Shown here in pieces: positions 23,086 through 38,000 of a DNA stretch of 64,000 bases. The stretch spans positions 14,660,001 through 14,724,000 of the forward strand of contig NC_134646.1 in NCBI RefSeq assembly GCF_030463565.1, given 5' to 3'. The DNA comes from Pelecanus crispus. Taxonomy: Eukaryota > Chordata > Aves > Pelecaniformes > Pelecanidae. The notes beneath the pieces were generated by a model, which did no database searches, was not told the origin of the DNA, and was given only the letters and a program-made list of their open reading frames with translations. Numbering within the stretch: position 1 is the stretch's first letter; each line of letters begins with the position of its first letter. The position numbers and the translations under genes are program-made.

Positions 23086-26000
23086 CTAAACACAGAGGAA
23101 GGAAACATTAATGAGAGAGCAGGAAACAAATCAGACTGAGATCTATTAAATCAGTTTAAAAAGTCTGGAATGGAGGTATGACACAATAGTTTATGTGATT
23201 AAACTGAAACTGGAAATAATCTAGGTGCAGTCTAGAAAGCATTTTCAATGACCGGGCAGCCAGACGCATTGCCTCTCTCAACGCTATTTAGAATAAACTG
23301 TTGGATGTTTCTTCCAACATATGACATTCATTTCTCTGCAACCACAGGAGGGCAACAGAGGGTGAGCAGTGAGACACTTAGCATTCATTTTGGTGGATTT
23401 TCTTGTAGGAATGATGCTAAATATAACTAGGGGTCTGATAAAACTGGAGGAAACAGCTAACCCAGTGGGCCTCCTCCTCTTTAGCAGCTATGGATCTAAG
23501 GGGAATGCGACTGACAGTATAAATTACAAAATATAAAACGCTTCTTTCAGGTAATGTGTATTGGACATTATGACCTAGCTGGTGATATTCAGTGTTGTAT
23601 CACCCTTTGTCTAGAGATCAAAATATGTGTGTATCTCATTTTTAGGATGTCTTGGGAGCTAAATGCCAGTTACAGTATGTTGAAAACAACTAACTTCTGT
23701 AATCAGCTGACTGCTGCTCTGGTAAAAAAGTATCTGCCTCAAAACAAAACCTTTATTCAGTGTTAATGTATTGAATATTTATAGGTATGCGAAGAAAGTA
23801 TAAAGTTAATGAAAAATCAGTAAGTGTCAAGCAGAAGTACCTGATTCAGTTTGGGCAAGTCCTTTGCTTTTTTTGCTTTGGATTTATTCTCTTGGCTCCA
23901 CATTCTCAGATAATTTCGATTCTCTTGTGAGCTCTTCTTGCCTATTGTCAACAAGTTACCAGAGATGCAGGAAAAGTCCATCAAGAAAACTTAAATTAAT
24001 ATTTTTTTTTCCATTTTCAAAAGGAGCATCTTTACAAGAAACAAAAGATGTAATTCAAATGGAGACACTATGCATACCTTTGTCTGTTTTCAGACTCACT
24101 GTAACAAACCCATCATCTACTCCTTGCTTGTTCCTGCTGTCTAGGCCAACGACTAGGAAGTGGAGGGGCAGGGGGAGAAAGAGATTAGTGTGGTTTTAGA
24201 TACATACATACTTTTCATATGTACAGTGCAAAATAAAGGAAATGTTTACACTGCAGAAAATGCAGAGTAAAAAGGACAGGACTAAATGATCATTTTTGCT
24301 TATTCTTAAATCTGCTGACAAATTCCATATAATTGATAATATAAATACTAAGACAGGGACCATCTTAGGTTTTGTTTGTGTAGTACAATGATTAGCCTGT
24401 GTTACCACAACACAAACAGCTTCTAGCATCATATATGTTTCGTGATTATATTAGTGCATCTTCTTTTGTCTATCAGGACTTAAAATTGCCATCTGCAGTC
24501 TATTAATTTTCATCTGTATTTTCAAACAACCTTTCTTCCCCCTGTGATCTGAAGGATGGGCAACATTTTTCTTGAATCAGAGAGAAACTTAACATCAAAT
24601 ATCTCAAGAAAGAGATCGCCATTTAAGACAACAGCGATGAGACCCAGGTTCTCATTAGGGCACAAAAAGATTTCAAACTGCTGAACTACATTTTGCTATA
24701 TCTTTTGGTTTCAGTTTTTAAGAGTATTTTAAGTTCTGATCCAAATATATCTTGAAAGCCAATATATTTATGCTCATTCTCCATCGAGGCATATATGCTG
24801 CACTTATCACAAAATTAATTCTATTGCAACACACTGATGACATTATTCTGAGAGTACTTCTGCAATGCACAATCCAGGGGAGTTCTTAGTGTATACACAC
24901 CGCACCTCTAAGGATGTCAAAATACATACAAAAACTACATACTTCTTTTTACACAGAATCCTTCACTTACAAAGTTTAATCCAATAAAAAAGTACGTGTT
25001 GTTTGAAGCACATTACCTCATCTTTTCACGCCTGAGACAAAAGATGCCTACCGTGTGTACATTCTGGTGTGATGTCTTCAAAAAAGTACTGAGTAGCTTC
25101 AAAAGCAGAGTCCGGCTCTTCTTGCTCAGGGGATGGATCTAAGCAATACAATAAATTTTTTTCATTAAAAATTCTACCCTTTAATTAAAAACTAGAACAT
25201 ATTCCCATTGATACATTTAGAATGTCAGTTTCTAGAAGGAAAAGTGTGAGGATGTGATGGGTTAGGAATCATCTCTTTTCAGCTCACAAGAGATGAACAA
25301 CTGGACCTGTACTGTCTCCTCCCCGACATCCAATACTGTCTGACTAACAAGTAGCTGTTTGCCTTCAGAGGCTGGCTTGCCCATCTTCCCATGTCTACTT
25401 CCATTACTTTCGTCTGTGCAGCTCAGCATGTCCTAAGCAGGGCATGAACCCTTTCCTAGGTGGAAACAGTCTGTCATGATTTGTTATGAGCTTACCAGTC
25501 CCCAAATACCAGAAGCTGCATTCTTAAAAATGGATCTCTTCCGTTATAATTCAATAAAATTGTGGTTTTTTCCAGTTAAATTAGTGCATCACTCAAGCCT
25601 ACCTCCAGCCAGCTGGGAGCAATCAGGGACACATTGTCAAAGCACTTGAAGGTGAATGTCCTCTCAAAGCTTTTAGATCTCTCTACTAGAGGATGTAAAT
25701 GTGCACAAGATTTAAACTACCCAAACAGTTGCAATATACTTAAATTGCACATTCAGTGAGGACAACAATAGGTTCTTTACGGCACATGTGTGACAAGCCA
25801 GAGAGGATACAGTTCCAGGACATCATTTTCTTCAGGGGCAAAACTGTTTTGAGATGTTTCCATCCCCTCTCCACCCTAAACTGCCTTTCTCACATAGCTG
25901 AGTGCAACAGCTTGTACAGCATCCTGTAAAACAAATCTATGAAACAATCTGGAGCTTCCCTCTGCAAACAGTTGTATCAGCCCAGAGGGGAAAAACAAAG

Positions 26001-29000
26001 AAGAAAGCCTGGGGACAGAAACGAGTAGCCAGGGCATGCAGGAACATTTTAAGCTAGCTTCACTGTTAAATGAAGTGCATTATGGTAATAAAGGCTGAAG
26101 AACACTGTATTTGTTATGCATGGGGGAAGTCACCAACCCCAACTAAACAGGCAAGAGACACATATAAATGGCCTGTTTGTGGCTGGAGTACCAGAGGGCT
26201 GCACAGCTGCTTTCAGACTTCCCAAATCCATGTCTGATTATGGTAGAAGCTCTCTTATTTTACTGCTGCATAAAAAGCTACAATAATTCCCACAGATTAA
26301 TTTTTAATTGGGAAAGCTAGTCATAAACAACTCTGCTCCAAATTTCCATTCTCACCGAGATGACAGCGATTTTAACATCATTTACTTACCAGGCAAAACG
26401 TGCATTTTATACAGTAGCTTCAGCTTCTCTGTAAGATCTCCATGGCATGCTGCACCTAAACAGCATTATATAGAGTATGTTAATACTCAGCATTCAATGC
26501 CATTCTATTTATTATTGCTACAGTATTTAATTTTAGAAGCTGTTACATTCACTCTGGGCAGCACTGTACTCCTTTTATAGTCTGAGGTCATAAGGCAGTC
26601 ACTTGACTTCTAAGATCTGCAGTAGAAATAGCAAGAGAACACAGACCACCTGACCCTGAAATTTTGTACTTCAACCTTGGGTCCTTCATTAAATGTCTAT
26701 TTTACAACGCTCAAAAATAATCTATGATCATCACATTACCACTCAGAAAGGCCTCCAGCTGAAAGTTAAGATGACCTTTTTTGTGTGGTTTGAAGTCCAC
26801 ACTTTCTGATCTGAGGATCCAATAATAACATCACATGATTTAGAACAGTAAGATATTTACCAAAAAAAGAAAGAGAAATTCAAGTAAATAGCATTTATCA
26901 CAGCTTAGCCACTGGCTAAACTGATGTTCAGGCAATACTTTCTGGTGCTTTATCCACCTCAACCCCTATTCCTTTCTGGTCTACACTACAATTAGCTGTA
27001 TAAAATCCAAGTGGTCTATTGTAGCCCCTCCTTCCAATTAATTAAATGGATATTAGTTCATTCTAAAGTACAGAAATAACCGATAATCAGACTTCATTAA
27101 TCTTACTTTTTATAGCATGTAATTCATAAACAAATGAATGAAGCTTCATTAATTAGGTTACGCAGAGATTTATTTCACCTTATAGGCTACCGTGTCAACT
27201 TAGTTCTGCTATGCAAACTACAAAGTGTGGTTCGGCAAATACTAACAATCACAGTCTGCTGTAAAGCTTCAGACTGCAGTAAATACCAATGTTAGGCCAA
27301 AGAATTGAGTACATCTACATTAGCCATTTTCCTTTCAACATGGCCCTTTTTAGGCACAAAACCTCCTTATGTTCCTGTCTGGTGTACTACACCGTGCAGA
27401 TAATGTTTTCTCTTCTGGTGAAACTGTGTCTTAGGTTATGCACCCAGGTACTACGTGAAGTGCCTCACTGCTAAAGGCTACATGAAATAACCAAAGCACA
27501 GAATGGGGCTGCAGTTCTGTGTCCGCCAGCAACAGCTAGGGACGCATTCACCAAAATAGGATTCAAGGCACAGGATATCTGGTGACACATGTAGGCTTGT
27601 TCCACTCCCTGTCCCCAGATGTGAAGAGAACTGAAAAATCTCAACTGCTACTACTTGTCTCTTTTCGACTGAAATGAATCTGTGTGTGCTTCCTAATGCC
27701 AGGCCCTTTTTCCCCTCAAAACGTACATGAATGAAGACAACACAATGAGGGACAAGTCTACCAAAGATATCATCGGACAAAGATATCTCTCTCTCAGAGA
27801 CAACCCTCTCAGTCTCCCCTGGGAGAGGCCAGAAAGTTTTACAAGGGCAAGAACAGCCTACCGTCAATTTGCAGGAACTGCCTGAAAGTTAGCTGCAGTG
27901 GGCTACCCAAGATCTGAGGATTGATGCTGTATTAAACTATTAAAAAAAAAAAATTAGGCTACATTCATAAACACAACAGAACAGGAATGGACCTCTGGTA
28001 TATGTGGCCCTATTATAGAGAGTTAGGGGAGACCTTTGTATGGGTGGATACCTCAGCTCAGGCTGCCATTTTGACCTGCACACTGCAGTACCGGGATAAT
28101 TTCATAGGAGAGCCCAGAGAATTCATTGGCCTGCTGTATGACCCCTATATCCCTGAACAGCAAAGCAGATGACCCTGCTGAGGGCCTGTAAACAGCAGCG
28201 GGGAGGTGACAAGATTATTCTTAGTCCCAACCAGAAACACTTCCTTCCAGGCACTCTGGAGTCACAGGTCTTAAAACCTTCAACAAGTTTCAACAAGTCT
28301 TGTCTTTCTGCAGTACGAGTCTCAGACGATGCATTGCGAGTTTTTGTCCAAAAGTTTTAAATGTACTTTGTGGTGAGAGAAGAAACTGTGCTTGGAAGAG
28401 AGCATGACTACACCCTTTGAATCTTCCTGCCTGCAACAGCAACAGTGAAAGCTGTCACCTTCACGCTGCAGCCCATGTCCTCATACACACCTGCTCTTGC
28501 CCCCTCTCAGGGTTTGACCACCACACCCCTTTCCATGGCATGACCAGAAACAACCTTCACCAAGCCCCCTTTCTGACTGTTCTCCTTCTGTCAACACTAT
28601 GCAGATGTCAGGTCTTTCCTGGGCATAATGCCACATATGCAGTTTTCCCCGTCTTCTTTGAGGCCATTAACAAAGTAATTAAACAGGTTAAAACTTTATT
28701 CTGTCAATATAAAACTTAGTAGCAACATCAAAGTGTTGGCTTCAGTTGCCCCTCTCTTGAACACAGGCGGAAGGGTGCTGAGTGTTTGTACAGCACGTAG
28801 CTCCCTGAAAGGATTGGAGGAGTGGCGAGGTTAACACTGCTTTCTAAACATCCTCCTCCAACCTGTGCTTGGAGAAAAGTTGTTTTCAGGGGAAAAAAAA
28901 AAAAAATACACTCAGGTACCCCTTGAGAGACACAGTTTTCATGGTGCCGACTTTTGCATGAGGCTGTGGTGAGTGCTGCAGTCACCAGCAGTCACTGGGG

Positions 29001-32000
29001 AGCTGCATGCTCTGAGAAGGGAGTATTGGCAAAAACACGATGGGAGGCAGGGGGACACTTTGAGTTTATGTGGAAGGAAATCTCTCTAGCTTACTGGGAT
29101 CCAGAGCCAACAACTGACGTGTTATGACTGGACTATGTCCAGTGTGCTATTGGGGTGCAGGTGAGCTTCTTCATGAGTGAATACCCCAAACAGCTCATAA
29201 CCAAGGCTGACAACCCTTTCTGAGCAGCACAACTCCTAGAGAAAAACTAATCAAGATCACTCCTTTATTTGAACTTGCAGTAACACGACAGAGTAAATTT
29301 ACAGAAGAATATTCCAGGTTGTTCCATCTTTGCTCAGCTGAGGCTCTAGAGGCACCTGAAGTAGGAGGTTCTTGAGCTATTCGCTGCAGGGGCTATGAAA
29401 AGGAAATGGAAGTTTCCAGTTGCAATTACAGCACTCCTATCCCAAGGCTTTCATGCTGACACAGAAGAAAGGGCCATGGGCTCATGCTGGGGCACACAGC
29501 ATCCCTTTTTACCTCCTCATCATGGAGCTCCTAGAAGAAGTCAGTGGCACCAAAGAGAGGCTTCGAGGAAACAAATCCTTATGGCTACACTGACCAAGGC
29601 CATTAAAAGAGAGTTGTGAAACCAAAATGCTTCAGGTTCCATGGCTGCTTCAGCCATCAACAAGCACCCTCTTAGAGGGGCCATGCCCAGGAAGTACTTG
29701 AATAGGATGCTTTCTTTATGAAAGACAGACTTGAGCATTGGCCAGAGTCCAATACTGCTGTTTGGACACAGTAAGAAGAGAAAGGATGGTGCCCACAGGT
29801 CACCTCCAGAATGCCCACGCTCTGACCATGCTTTCCAGGTCAGCCGCAAGGAAAAGGTGACACAGTCCCCTGTTGAGCAGATGCCGCTTGCTCCAACAGA
29901 AGATATTCCTCATTTAGGAGATTTTCCTAGACAAGGCATATTGGGTTGGTGAGGCAGACTGAAGCAGCTGATGTTTGTGGAATTTTTAAAAGTCCTGGAG
30001 CATGGTGAAATATGCTCAAACAAGTCCCATGTTGTTTTTGACTACGTTGTCCTTGCTACCATTCATGTGCTTCTTAAACAAAAAAGGGGTTGGGGAGGGT
30101 TACTTTTTAAAAAAAAAAAGTTTTCAAGGTATGCCACATTGGGCTTAGTTTCTGAAAAAAGTCTGGTTTTGCAGAATGAGCAGTTTTGATTGTTTAGCCC
30201 ATTGAAGATTTTAGTTCAGTCATGTTGGCTTATAGCCACAATTGTGCATTTTACATTCATTTCTGTTCACAGTGCTCAACACTGTTCCTTGTTCTTATTA
30301 CTCATTGATGGTTCTAAAAAATGTTGTCTCAACCAATAACTGGTTGATTGTTATTAACAGCATCCTGTAAGCAGCAAGAGTAGCTAATCCATGGGTCATG
30401 TCTCAAAAGGCCATTAAGTGTTACTTGGCAAACAGTCCCTCAAATACAATTCAGAACCGCATCATAGGAAGCGCTGTTTTTTTGGGTGGTGTGAAGGGGA
30501 GGTGTGCAATCAGTTTTACTGTCACACAGTTATTTTGTACCTGTGAGAAAAGAGGTGTTACCATTGCTACACAGAGGTTTTAATGCGAGGCTGCATTTGG
30601 ACCCCTACTGTTTAGAAATACTGTTACAAATAGTTGCTGAAAGCCAGATTGGGAAACCTTTTCTCTCTCAAAAAGGATCAAAATGTAAAGCTGGAGGAAA
30701 TGTCAGGTTGCCATAAAATAACATGATAGATGGTGAGATGTCGGTCACTTACAGGGGGTAATTCCTGCTATATTCAAAAGAGAGGTGGCCAGCTCCTGCC
30801 TCATCTTTGCTTCTTCATGTTAATTCTGGGGCTTGCACATTCCCCTTGTTATGATACTTGACTTGCATGTCTTGAAATCTTTCTTCTTCAAGAATTGCAT
30901 GGGCTGTAATCTCCATTAATGACATTCAGCCTCCCTATCTGACCTGCACCTCTACTTTCTCCTTTTCAGGTGACTTCCATCCTTCTCTTAGTCTGCAGTC
31001 TCGGTTATTGACTTCAAAAGTAATGTAGGTGGTACCTCTCTCTGCATATACTCTGAGGTGCAATACCTTCCCCTCACACAGGGACATGTGTATGTGAGGC
31101 GTCAGCAGCCTGCTAAATAGAAGCGCTTTTATTCAGTGGCAAAAAAACCCAGCATCTGCAACTCTAGCCTTCCCCTGCCCCTTATATGTGCACATAAATT
31201 TCTCAAAAGTCTTCTTCCTGAACAACCAAGGGAGCAAATACTGCCTCTCTCCCCTTTCCAGGGCGGGTAGCACTGACAAAAGGTATAAATTCCCAACTTC
31301 CAGGGAGTTTAAGGAGCAGATAACAAAATGCAGTGTCACTGAGAGAGGAATACTACAGAAGAACATACAAAAGACTTTCCCCCAAGGAAATACTTTGATT
31401 AGAAGAAATCACACCATTCACACAAATCACACACAAGTGCAGGTCATTTTTGTGTTGAGAGTTAGCAGTCAGGGAAATCCTTGGACCCTAATGGACGTGT
31501 AGTTCATGTGTGGTCCTTCTCCCAGTGTGATACACCACTGGCTAATGTAGCTGCACCTACTGAGTCCAGCCTAAACCCCGGCGGGAACCACTGCCACAGG
31601 CATGATACAATAAACTGAATGGTGTCATGAACAACTCTTAAACAAAGGTTACTTATGCAAATTGGCATATGTCAAACCCAAACTCATCATCTGATAGCTA
31701 ATATAACATCTGTGTTTCTGAAGGACTGGATCCCCTTTAGAAACAAACTGCTTTGGTCAGATTATTTTGAGAGTGCTGTGAGTTTTCCTTACTTAGCCCA
31801 GAGACGAATTCACGGAAGTTGATGAGCAAGTCTCCGTTTTCATCAAGAAGCCTGAATAAGCGTGCAGCTAATACATCTGAATGAGTTCCACATGCCCAAG
31901 GAAAGAGGAGAGCAAACATTCCCTTGAACTGCTCAAAGTCAATACGGTACTGCTCCAGATAAGGCAGGCTGGGATCATGCCGGTCAATAGCATTGCTGTT

Positions 32001-35000
32001 TCCTCCCCAGTAGCAGCTAGTCAGATGTTCTGCCTGAACAGAAGGCAAATGCTGTGAGATTGTCATCGCCTCTGTAAACAACTCATCACCTATCAATAAT
32101 AATAATAAAAAAAAAAAATCCAAACAACTCACACACACACACACATTCTTAAAACAACACAAGACTAGCAGATGTATATCCATCTACCTAGCCCTTGCAC
32201 TTCTGCAAGAGGTTTCTCCTCCGACCAGCACAAAAAGACATCCCTCTACAAAAAAAGAAGATGAAGCAAAACTTTTTCTGCCTCCTAGGCAGATGAAACA
32301 TGAAATACCTGTTTTGAACAGGGCAGTAAGCAGCTGTGACTTGCATATATACACAAGCTTGTTATGCTTAGTCACCCCCTTACACCTCACCACACAGTCA
32401 AGTCAGAAAAGGGACTCTCATGAAATCTTTAACTTGAGAGCATATGAAAATAGCTGTTTATTTGAAATATTTCTTGCTGAACTGTATAGTCTCAAAAATA
32501 CCGTATAAAGTCCTACTCTTTCAGTCTTACTGAAGTCAGTGAAAGTTCTGGAGCTGATTTCAGTGGAATCCAATTCAAAACAACTCAGAAGCTTAGAGAA
32601 AGAGATCCTAGCACTGCAGAGTGATCAACCAGGCTCGACTGTCTGACCTGGTTTCACTGATTCCGTGGAAGACTGAAAGAAGGCACTGCAGTATTTGGAC
32701 AATTGTAAGACCTGACATTACAGATGGGAAACTGAAAAGAAAGAAATTCTTCATGGTATACCAAAAAATCTCCATTATAAAAAAACCTTTAAATTTCTGG
32801 ATCTAATGGTATTGCTGTACAATCAACTACAAAGACACATCACTTTGTGATGTTAAATTTCCATGTAATACAGTATACATTAAAGCACTAACAATGGCAA
32901 AAATCAGCTACTGTGATACAGAAGTATTAAACTGCCCGAGATAACAGAATAAAGGTATTTCTGTGCTAAATTCCAAAACTCGGGTCAGGTAGAGAGACAC
33001 ATATGTAAGTTTCTATAGAAAGACAGATCAAAAGCCTCTATCTATTCACTTTTTCATTATAATAGATTTCCATCAGTATATTAATTTTTTTTCATGAACA
33101 AACCATTTATTTCCTGAGCTTTTAAAAACTGGTTGGGGTTTTTTTGTATATTCAATAATACAGTAGCTAATTCAAGTTTGTATTAACATACCTGATACTA
33201 ACTCACTCACAGACTCAACCTGGCCTTTAGAAAAAACACAGTCCCATATCAAAAATAAACATTTGTATTTCCTGCAGGCATGTGATCTTATTTTCACTAA
33301 ACTTTACCTTGAAAAGAGCATACAGTTCCTCCAGTTCATCGATAGTAAAAGAAGTCTCTGTCACAATAGTTCGTACCTTTTAAAACATAACATTAATAGT
33401 TATGGATTTGAAATCCATGTCTCATTGAAAAGCTAATTTAAATTTCAAAAACCTACTGACCTTAATCTTTGCAAAGAACATTATTTCAGTACTTACCACA
33501 TTGCGCTTTGTAGTATCTTCAAGGGTTTGGATAACTTTCAGCCTTTGTTTGAATCTCATTTGTTCAATTAAATCTGCTCGGATGCTTCCAAATTTCTTAA
33601 AAGAGAAACAGTACAGGATAGTCTATGTATTAATATTTGGAATACTTAGCTTGCCTTTAATGTATTTGAGAAATTAATTTAATTATGTGATATACCACAA
33701 ATGGTATATTTAAAAAACTGGCTGTTAAGGCATTTTTCACATGACAAAGTTACAAAGACTTTAGGAGTATATCACTAGATTTTATTTTTCCCAATAACTT
33801 ATTTTCATTTAATTTGAAAGGTCTTTATTAAGTTACAAATCCTCACATTTCAAACCATAACCTCAGTAGTTAGAAATTTCTAGCTTGGCAAATCTCTATG
33901 AATCAATTGTTTCATAACTCCTTCCGCAGGGTTTTATTTCAGCTTGTCCTGGAATATCTCTTAATTGCTACAGAGAGAGAAGATATTTAGACTAACTGGA
34001 TCTCTAATGCCTGAGACAGTATAGCAGTCCTTACGTTCATGAGGATCTGAAACCAAGCATCAAGAATGAAACTTCCATTAGGAAGAAGATTCTCTCAAAT
34101 GCCCAAGTCTTATTTTCAGAAGTTTTCTTCACAATGCACGTAACAGTCTCAGGGAGCTCCTGCATATACTACAGAAACATCCTAGGGGAAAACCTATTAG
34201 GAATAGTGTTCCATGTTTTCATATGAAGAGGAATGACTAATCCCTAAGATTTATTTTTGTGAACTATAAGCAGAAGTTTTTGCCATTAAGAAAACACTTG
34301 TAACGTACTTAGAAATGCAGATGACCAGCAGGAACAATAATGCCAGACATCAAGTATGCCGCATGTAAAACTAAAAGGGGGTGGCAAGATACGTTTTCAT
34401 ACAGGATGGGTTTATATTTCCAGTGCAAGTGCATCTACATAAGGTCATAATTTGCTAGCACATTCTTGTGTGATCAAATTAATGCTAAAGCTGTGTTTAT
34501 CTGTAAAGCCGTGCACCTTTATCATGTACCTCAGGAGTAAAAAGATGTTTCATGTACTTGGAACATTTTGCAAATAAAGTAGTCTTTTGAAAAAAATGGA
34601 ATCTAGATAAACATCCATGAATATCAAGCATCACAGAGGTCACAAAACCTTGAAAAGAGAGGTCTTTTGTGGCTCTGAGGCCACACCTATTCCAGTAATA
34701 AGGGCTGATTCTCCGGTCTGGAGGCCAAATGAGATGGTCTGTCCACATCCATACAACTAGAACTCATGCAGCCTATAGAAAAGGAAGGTTGCATGCAATT
34801 ACCTTCTGGGAATGGTCCCTTACCCGTGTTAACTTTCAAATCATACAGGGAATTGTTGGAAGTGTGTCACTTGTTCTAGGTCAAAACTGTATCAAACCTT
34901 TCAACAGCACAGACCTTTGAGTATCTGTTGTTTAGTTAAAATGACCAAGACCCAGGTACTACTACAGATATAGCTTAAGTGTTTAAGGCCTTTTTTTTTT

Positions 35001-38000
35001 TTCCAAATTAACTAAGACACAAATCAAAGGAGTTAAGCACATAACAGCTTTGAATATCTGAGTCTACACTCCATTGACAGCTAGTGAGCTATGCACAGGC
35101 TTTTAAAGCTGTAGTGATTATGCATTATTTCAGTCAATTCTATTGTAATTATTACAATGCCAGGTTCTACGACATCTGAATTAATTGCAAAATTGAATGA
35201 AAAGATAAGAGATTTCTTACTAAAAAGTATTTTCAGTAAATAAAAAAAATACTGGCAGGGTAAAATGTACTTGTTATGTATATTCCCTTATTTCAAGAAT
35301 GTTTCTCTCTTAAAAGTAGAAAGTCAGTTCAGTATCATCGCAGAGAGGGGTGCTAATTGCTTAATTACCAAAAAATTCCTCTGCATCACTTCAGCTTTCA
35401 CTGGAGACTTCTCATATATGCATCTGACATGATTACCTAAAAGCTGGACAGGATCAGAACATGATGGAAAGCAGCTCTTCATAAAACAATACAAATATTG
35501 TCTTTTGCCAGTGCTACGCCTTCACCAAGTTCTCAGACTCATCACACTCCCATGACAAATATCATAGGACAGTCTGCAAGGGAGAAGGTTTCCCCTCTTT
35601 GGGGGTGGTGTGTGTGTGTTTGAGGGAGGGCAAAGGACTCCAAGAAAAAGCATTTTTTTCAGCTGTAGGTCTTCCCATTTTTTCATAAACAATAAATGTC
35701 TAGAAAATTAAGGATAGTTGGTTACCCAACAAGTACCTTTAACAGCTTAAATTCTAAAAAGAGCAAAGATATGCTCGCTTGCTTGATATTTCGCTCTTTG
35801 TAGCCGCAACAAAGCTAACAGTGAGTTCCCAGCTCTGACTGCACACAACTAATTGAGGAACGTAACAGTCATTGAGCAACAGATGCCTTGAAGTTTTTTT
35901 ATCTTGATAGTTTACTATTGAATTCTTGGGGATTTTTTAATAATCAAATCAACCAACAATGACTCTCCTGAAACTAATTCCCTCTTTGCAACCAACTCCT
36001 GCATTCCTCACAGTTCTTCGCTCCCCATGCTATTCGTTTTGCTTAATTATACTGGACTATAGCTGCTTATTTATTTAGAAGCAGCTACAAGGTTCTGTGC
36101 TGCATAAGCCCCAAAAAGACAGACTGGCTCCGCATGGAGTCAGGTTATTCATCTAAAAGCAGTTAAGCCAACGTAAGCTGTCTTCTTGATGAGGAAATCA
36201 GAAAGATACGAGGGAAACAGAATTTCACATAAACATCCTTCTCCCCATTCTAACATTGTTTGAAGGAGAAGAACTGTACATCTAACTTGATTCAGTTTGC
36301 CCTCCAGTGTAGAATACACTAAGGACTACCTACTTCCTTGTTAAATAGATACCATGCTTTTAAAGCAAGGAGGTTTTAGGGACATAGGAAGTGCCTCTGA
36401 AACAGCTGTCATATTGCTAAGTATGAACCTACATCTTGAACTAAAAATACTACTTAACCCTGCATGTCAATGGAAGGAAAAAAGGAAATTAAGGAGGGTT
36501 ACTCTTTAAAGTTATTCTTTAATTTTGTTTAAAAAAAATTAATGTGTCAGCGTAATCAGCGGTATTTTAACTGATGGCTTATTTTTAAAATTCAAGGACA
36601 ATGAAACTGGTTTGCAAGTTTTAGTTTTTTTGCAGGCTTTGTCCTGTGCTTTACAGATATTAGTTGTTACCAGATCCTTTCACTTGTAATTTTCTTAGCT
36701 TTGGTAATAATGCAGAAGCTAGTGGCCCATGGTCATAATTAGCACTTGCTGGGGAAAAAAAAAAAAAAAAAAAAAGAAAAGTAAAAGAAATAAAGTTCCA
36801 CTGAAACAAAGTTCTGAAATGATATAGATTTCACTAATATTTCAGTTTGGAAAAGCATGAAAAAGCTTAGATAAGAATTAACCTTTTCTGAATTACAAGT
36901 TCAGCCTTTTGTTTGTAAATGACTTTTTGGTTGTAGGGTGCTCTCCTTTGATGCTGCAGGCTTCTGTACAAAACAGCTCCAATTACAAGTTTTGATTACA
37001 AGAAAGACTAACCCCTCTCCCCTGCCCCATTTTGGACTTCTGAGATGCATCTGTATTTCTTCTATGTTCTTTTAGTTCCAAGCAAAGCCAAACTGGAGTA
37101 TCAAATTCCGCTGTAAAGCAGTACTAGTGTGGGTTGGCAAGTTCCTGTTAAGAAATCCTATCCTACCTCATAGGAAGACCTGATTAGTCTGAAGATATCC
37201 ACCTCAGGATAAGGCTCTACATCATCACTGAGCAGTGAGTGAAGATGAGGAATGGGTGGAAGAGTGCTGTCCTTATTAGTTACGCTGTCCAAATATCTGG
37301 TGGGGAAAAAAAAAAAGAAATGAGAAACCCAAGATTTGTTTGTACCCCCTCCCTTCTGAGGGTTAATAGAATAAGGGTTACTAGAATAAGCGTTACATAT
37401 ATATTACTGGATGTAAAAATGATCAAGCCACTCTACCGCTCTACTATTGACTACATGATTTTTGACAGTAGTTTGACAAATCCTAACACTGCTTTTTCTC
37501 AAAGACAGCTAAGATAACCCTGGTAATTCATTATCCTTATCAAGACATAGCTCAAATATAGCTAGTCACAAATGAGTGGCTTACTGAACAGGTTTGTTGC
37601 TTCTGGCTGTTTAAATATGCTAAGGGAATTATGACACCATGGGAACAAGGGTCAGTGTGCTTCAGTCTACATACCCCCGTCCTACTACTGCCCAACCTAA
37701 ACTGCAAGGGGCTTTAAGGGCTTGTTCCTCCCACCGGTGCAGCTGCTGTACATCATCTGTCTTCTACCCTGCAGCCGCAGAACACTTAAAGACTCAAACA
37801 CTGGAGCTTACTTCAGAGAAAACATAACCACAGTCATCTTTAATCCCAAAGAAATTAAAACCAGACTTCAGTAACATTATACTATTAAAATTTATTAGGA
37901 AAAAAATTTCCAAAGTATCAGCAGCATCTTGAAAACTAAACACTACTACCAAACATGAGGTTACACTCAGCAGTATGAGTTTGTATTAAACGACTCAACC

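Noticed and set aside
22391-23139. Plus-strand frames of 60-106 codons over the TBC1D9 last exon
   Set aside because: Shadows of the minus-strand coding exon.
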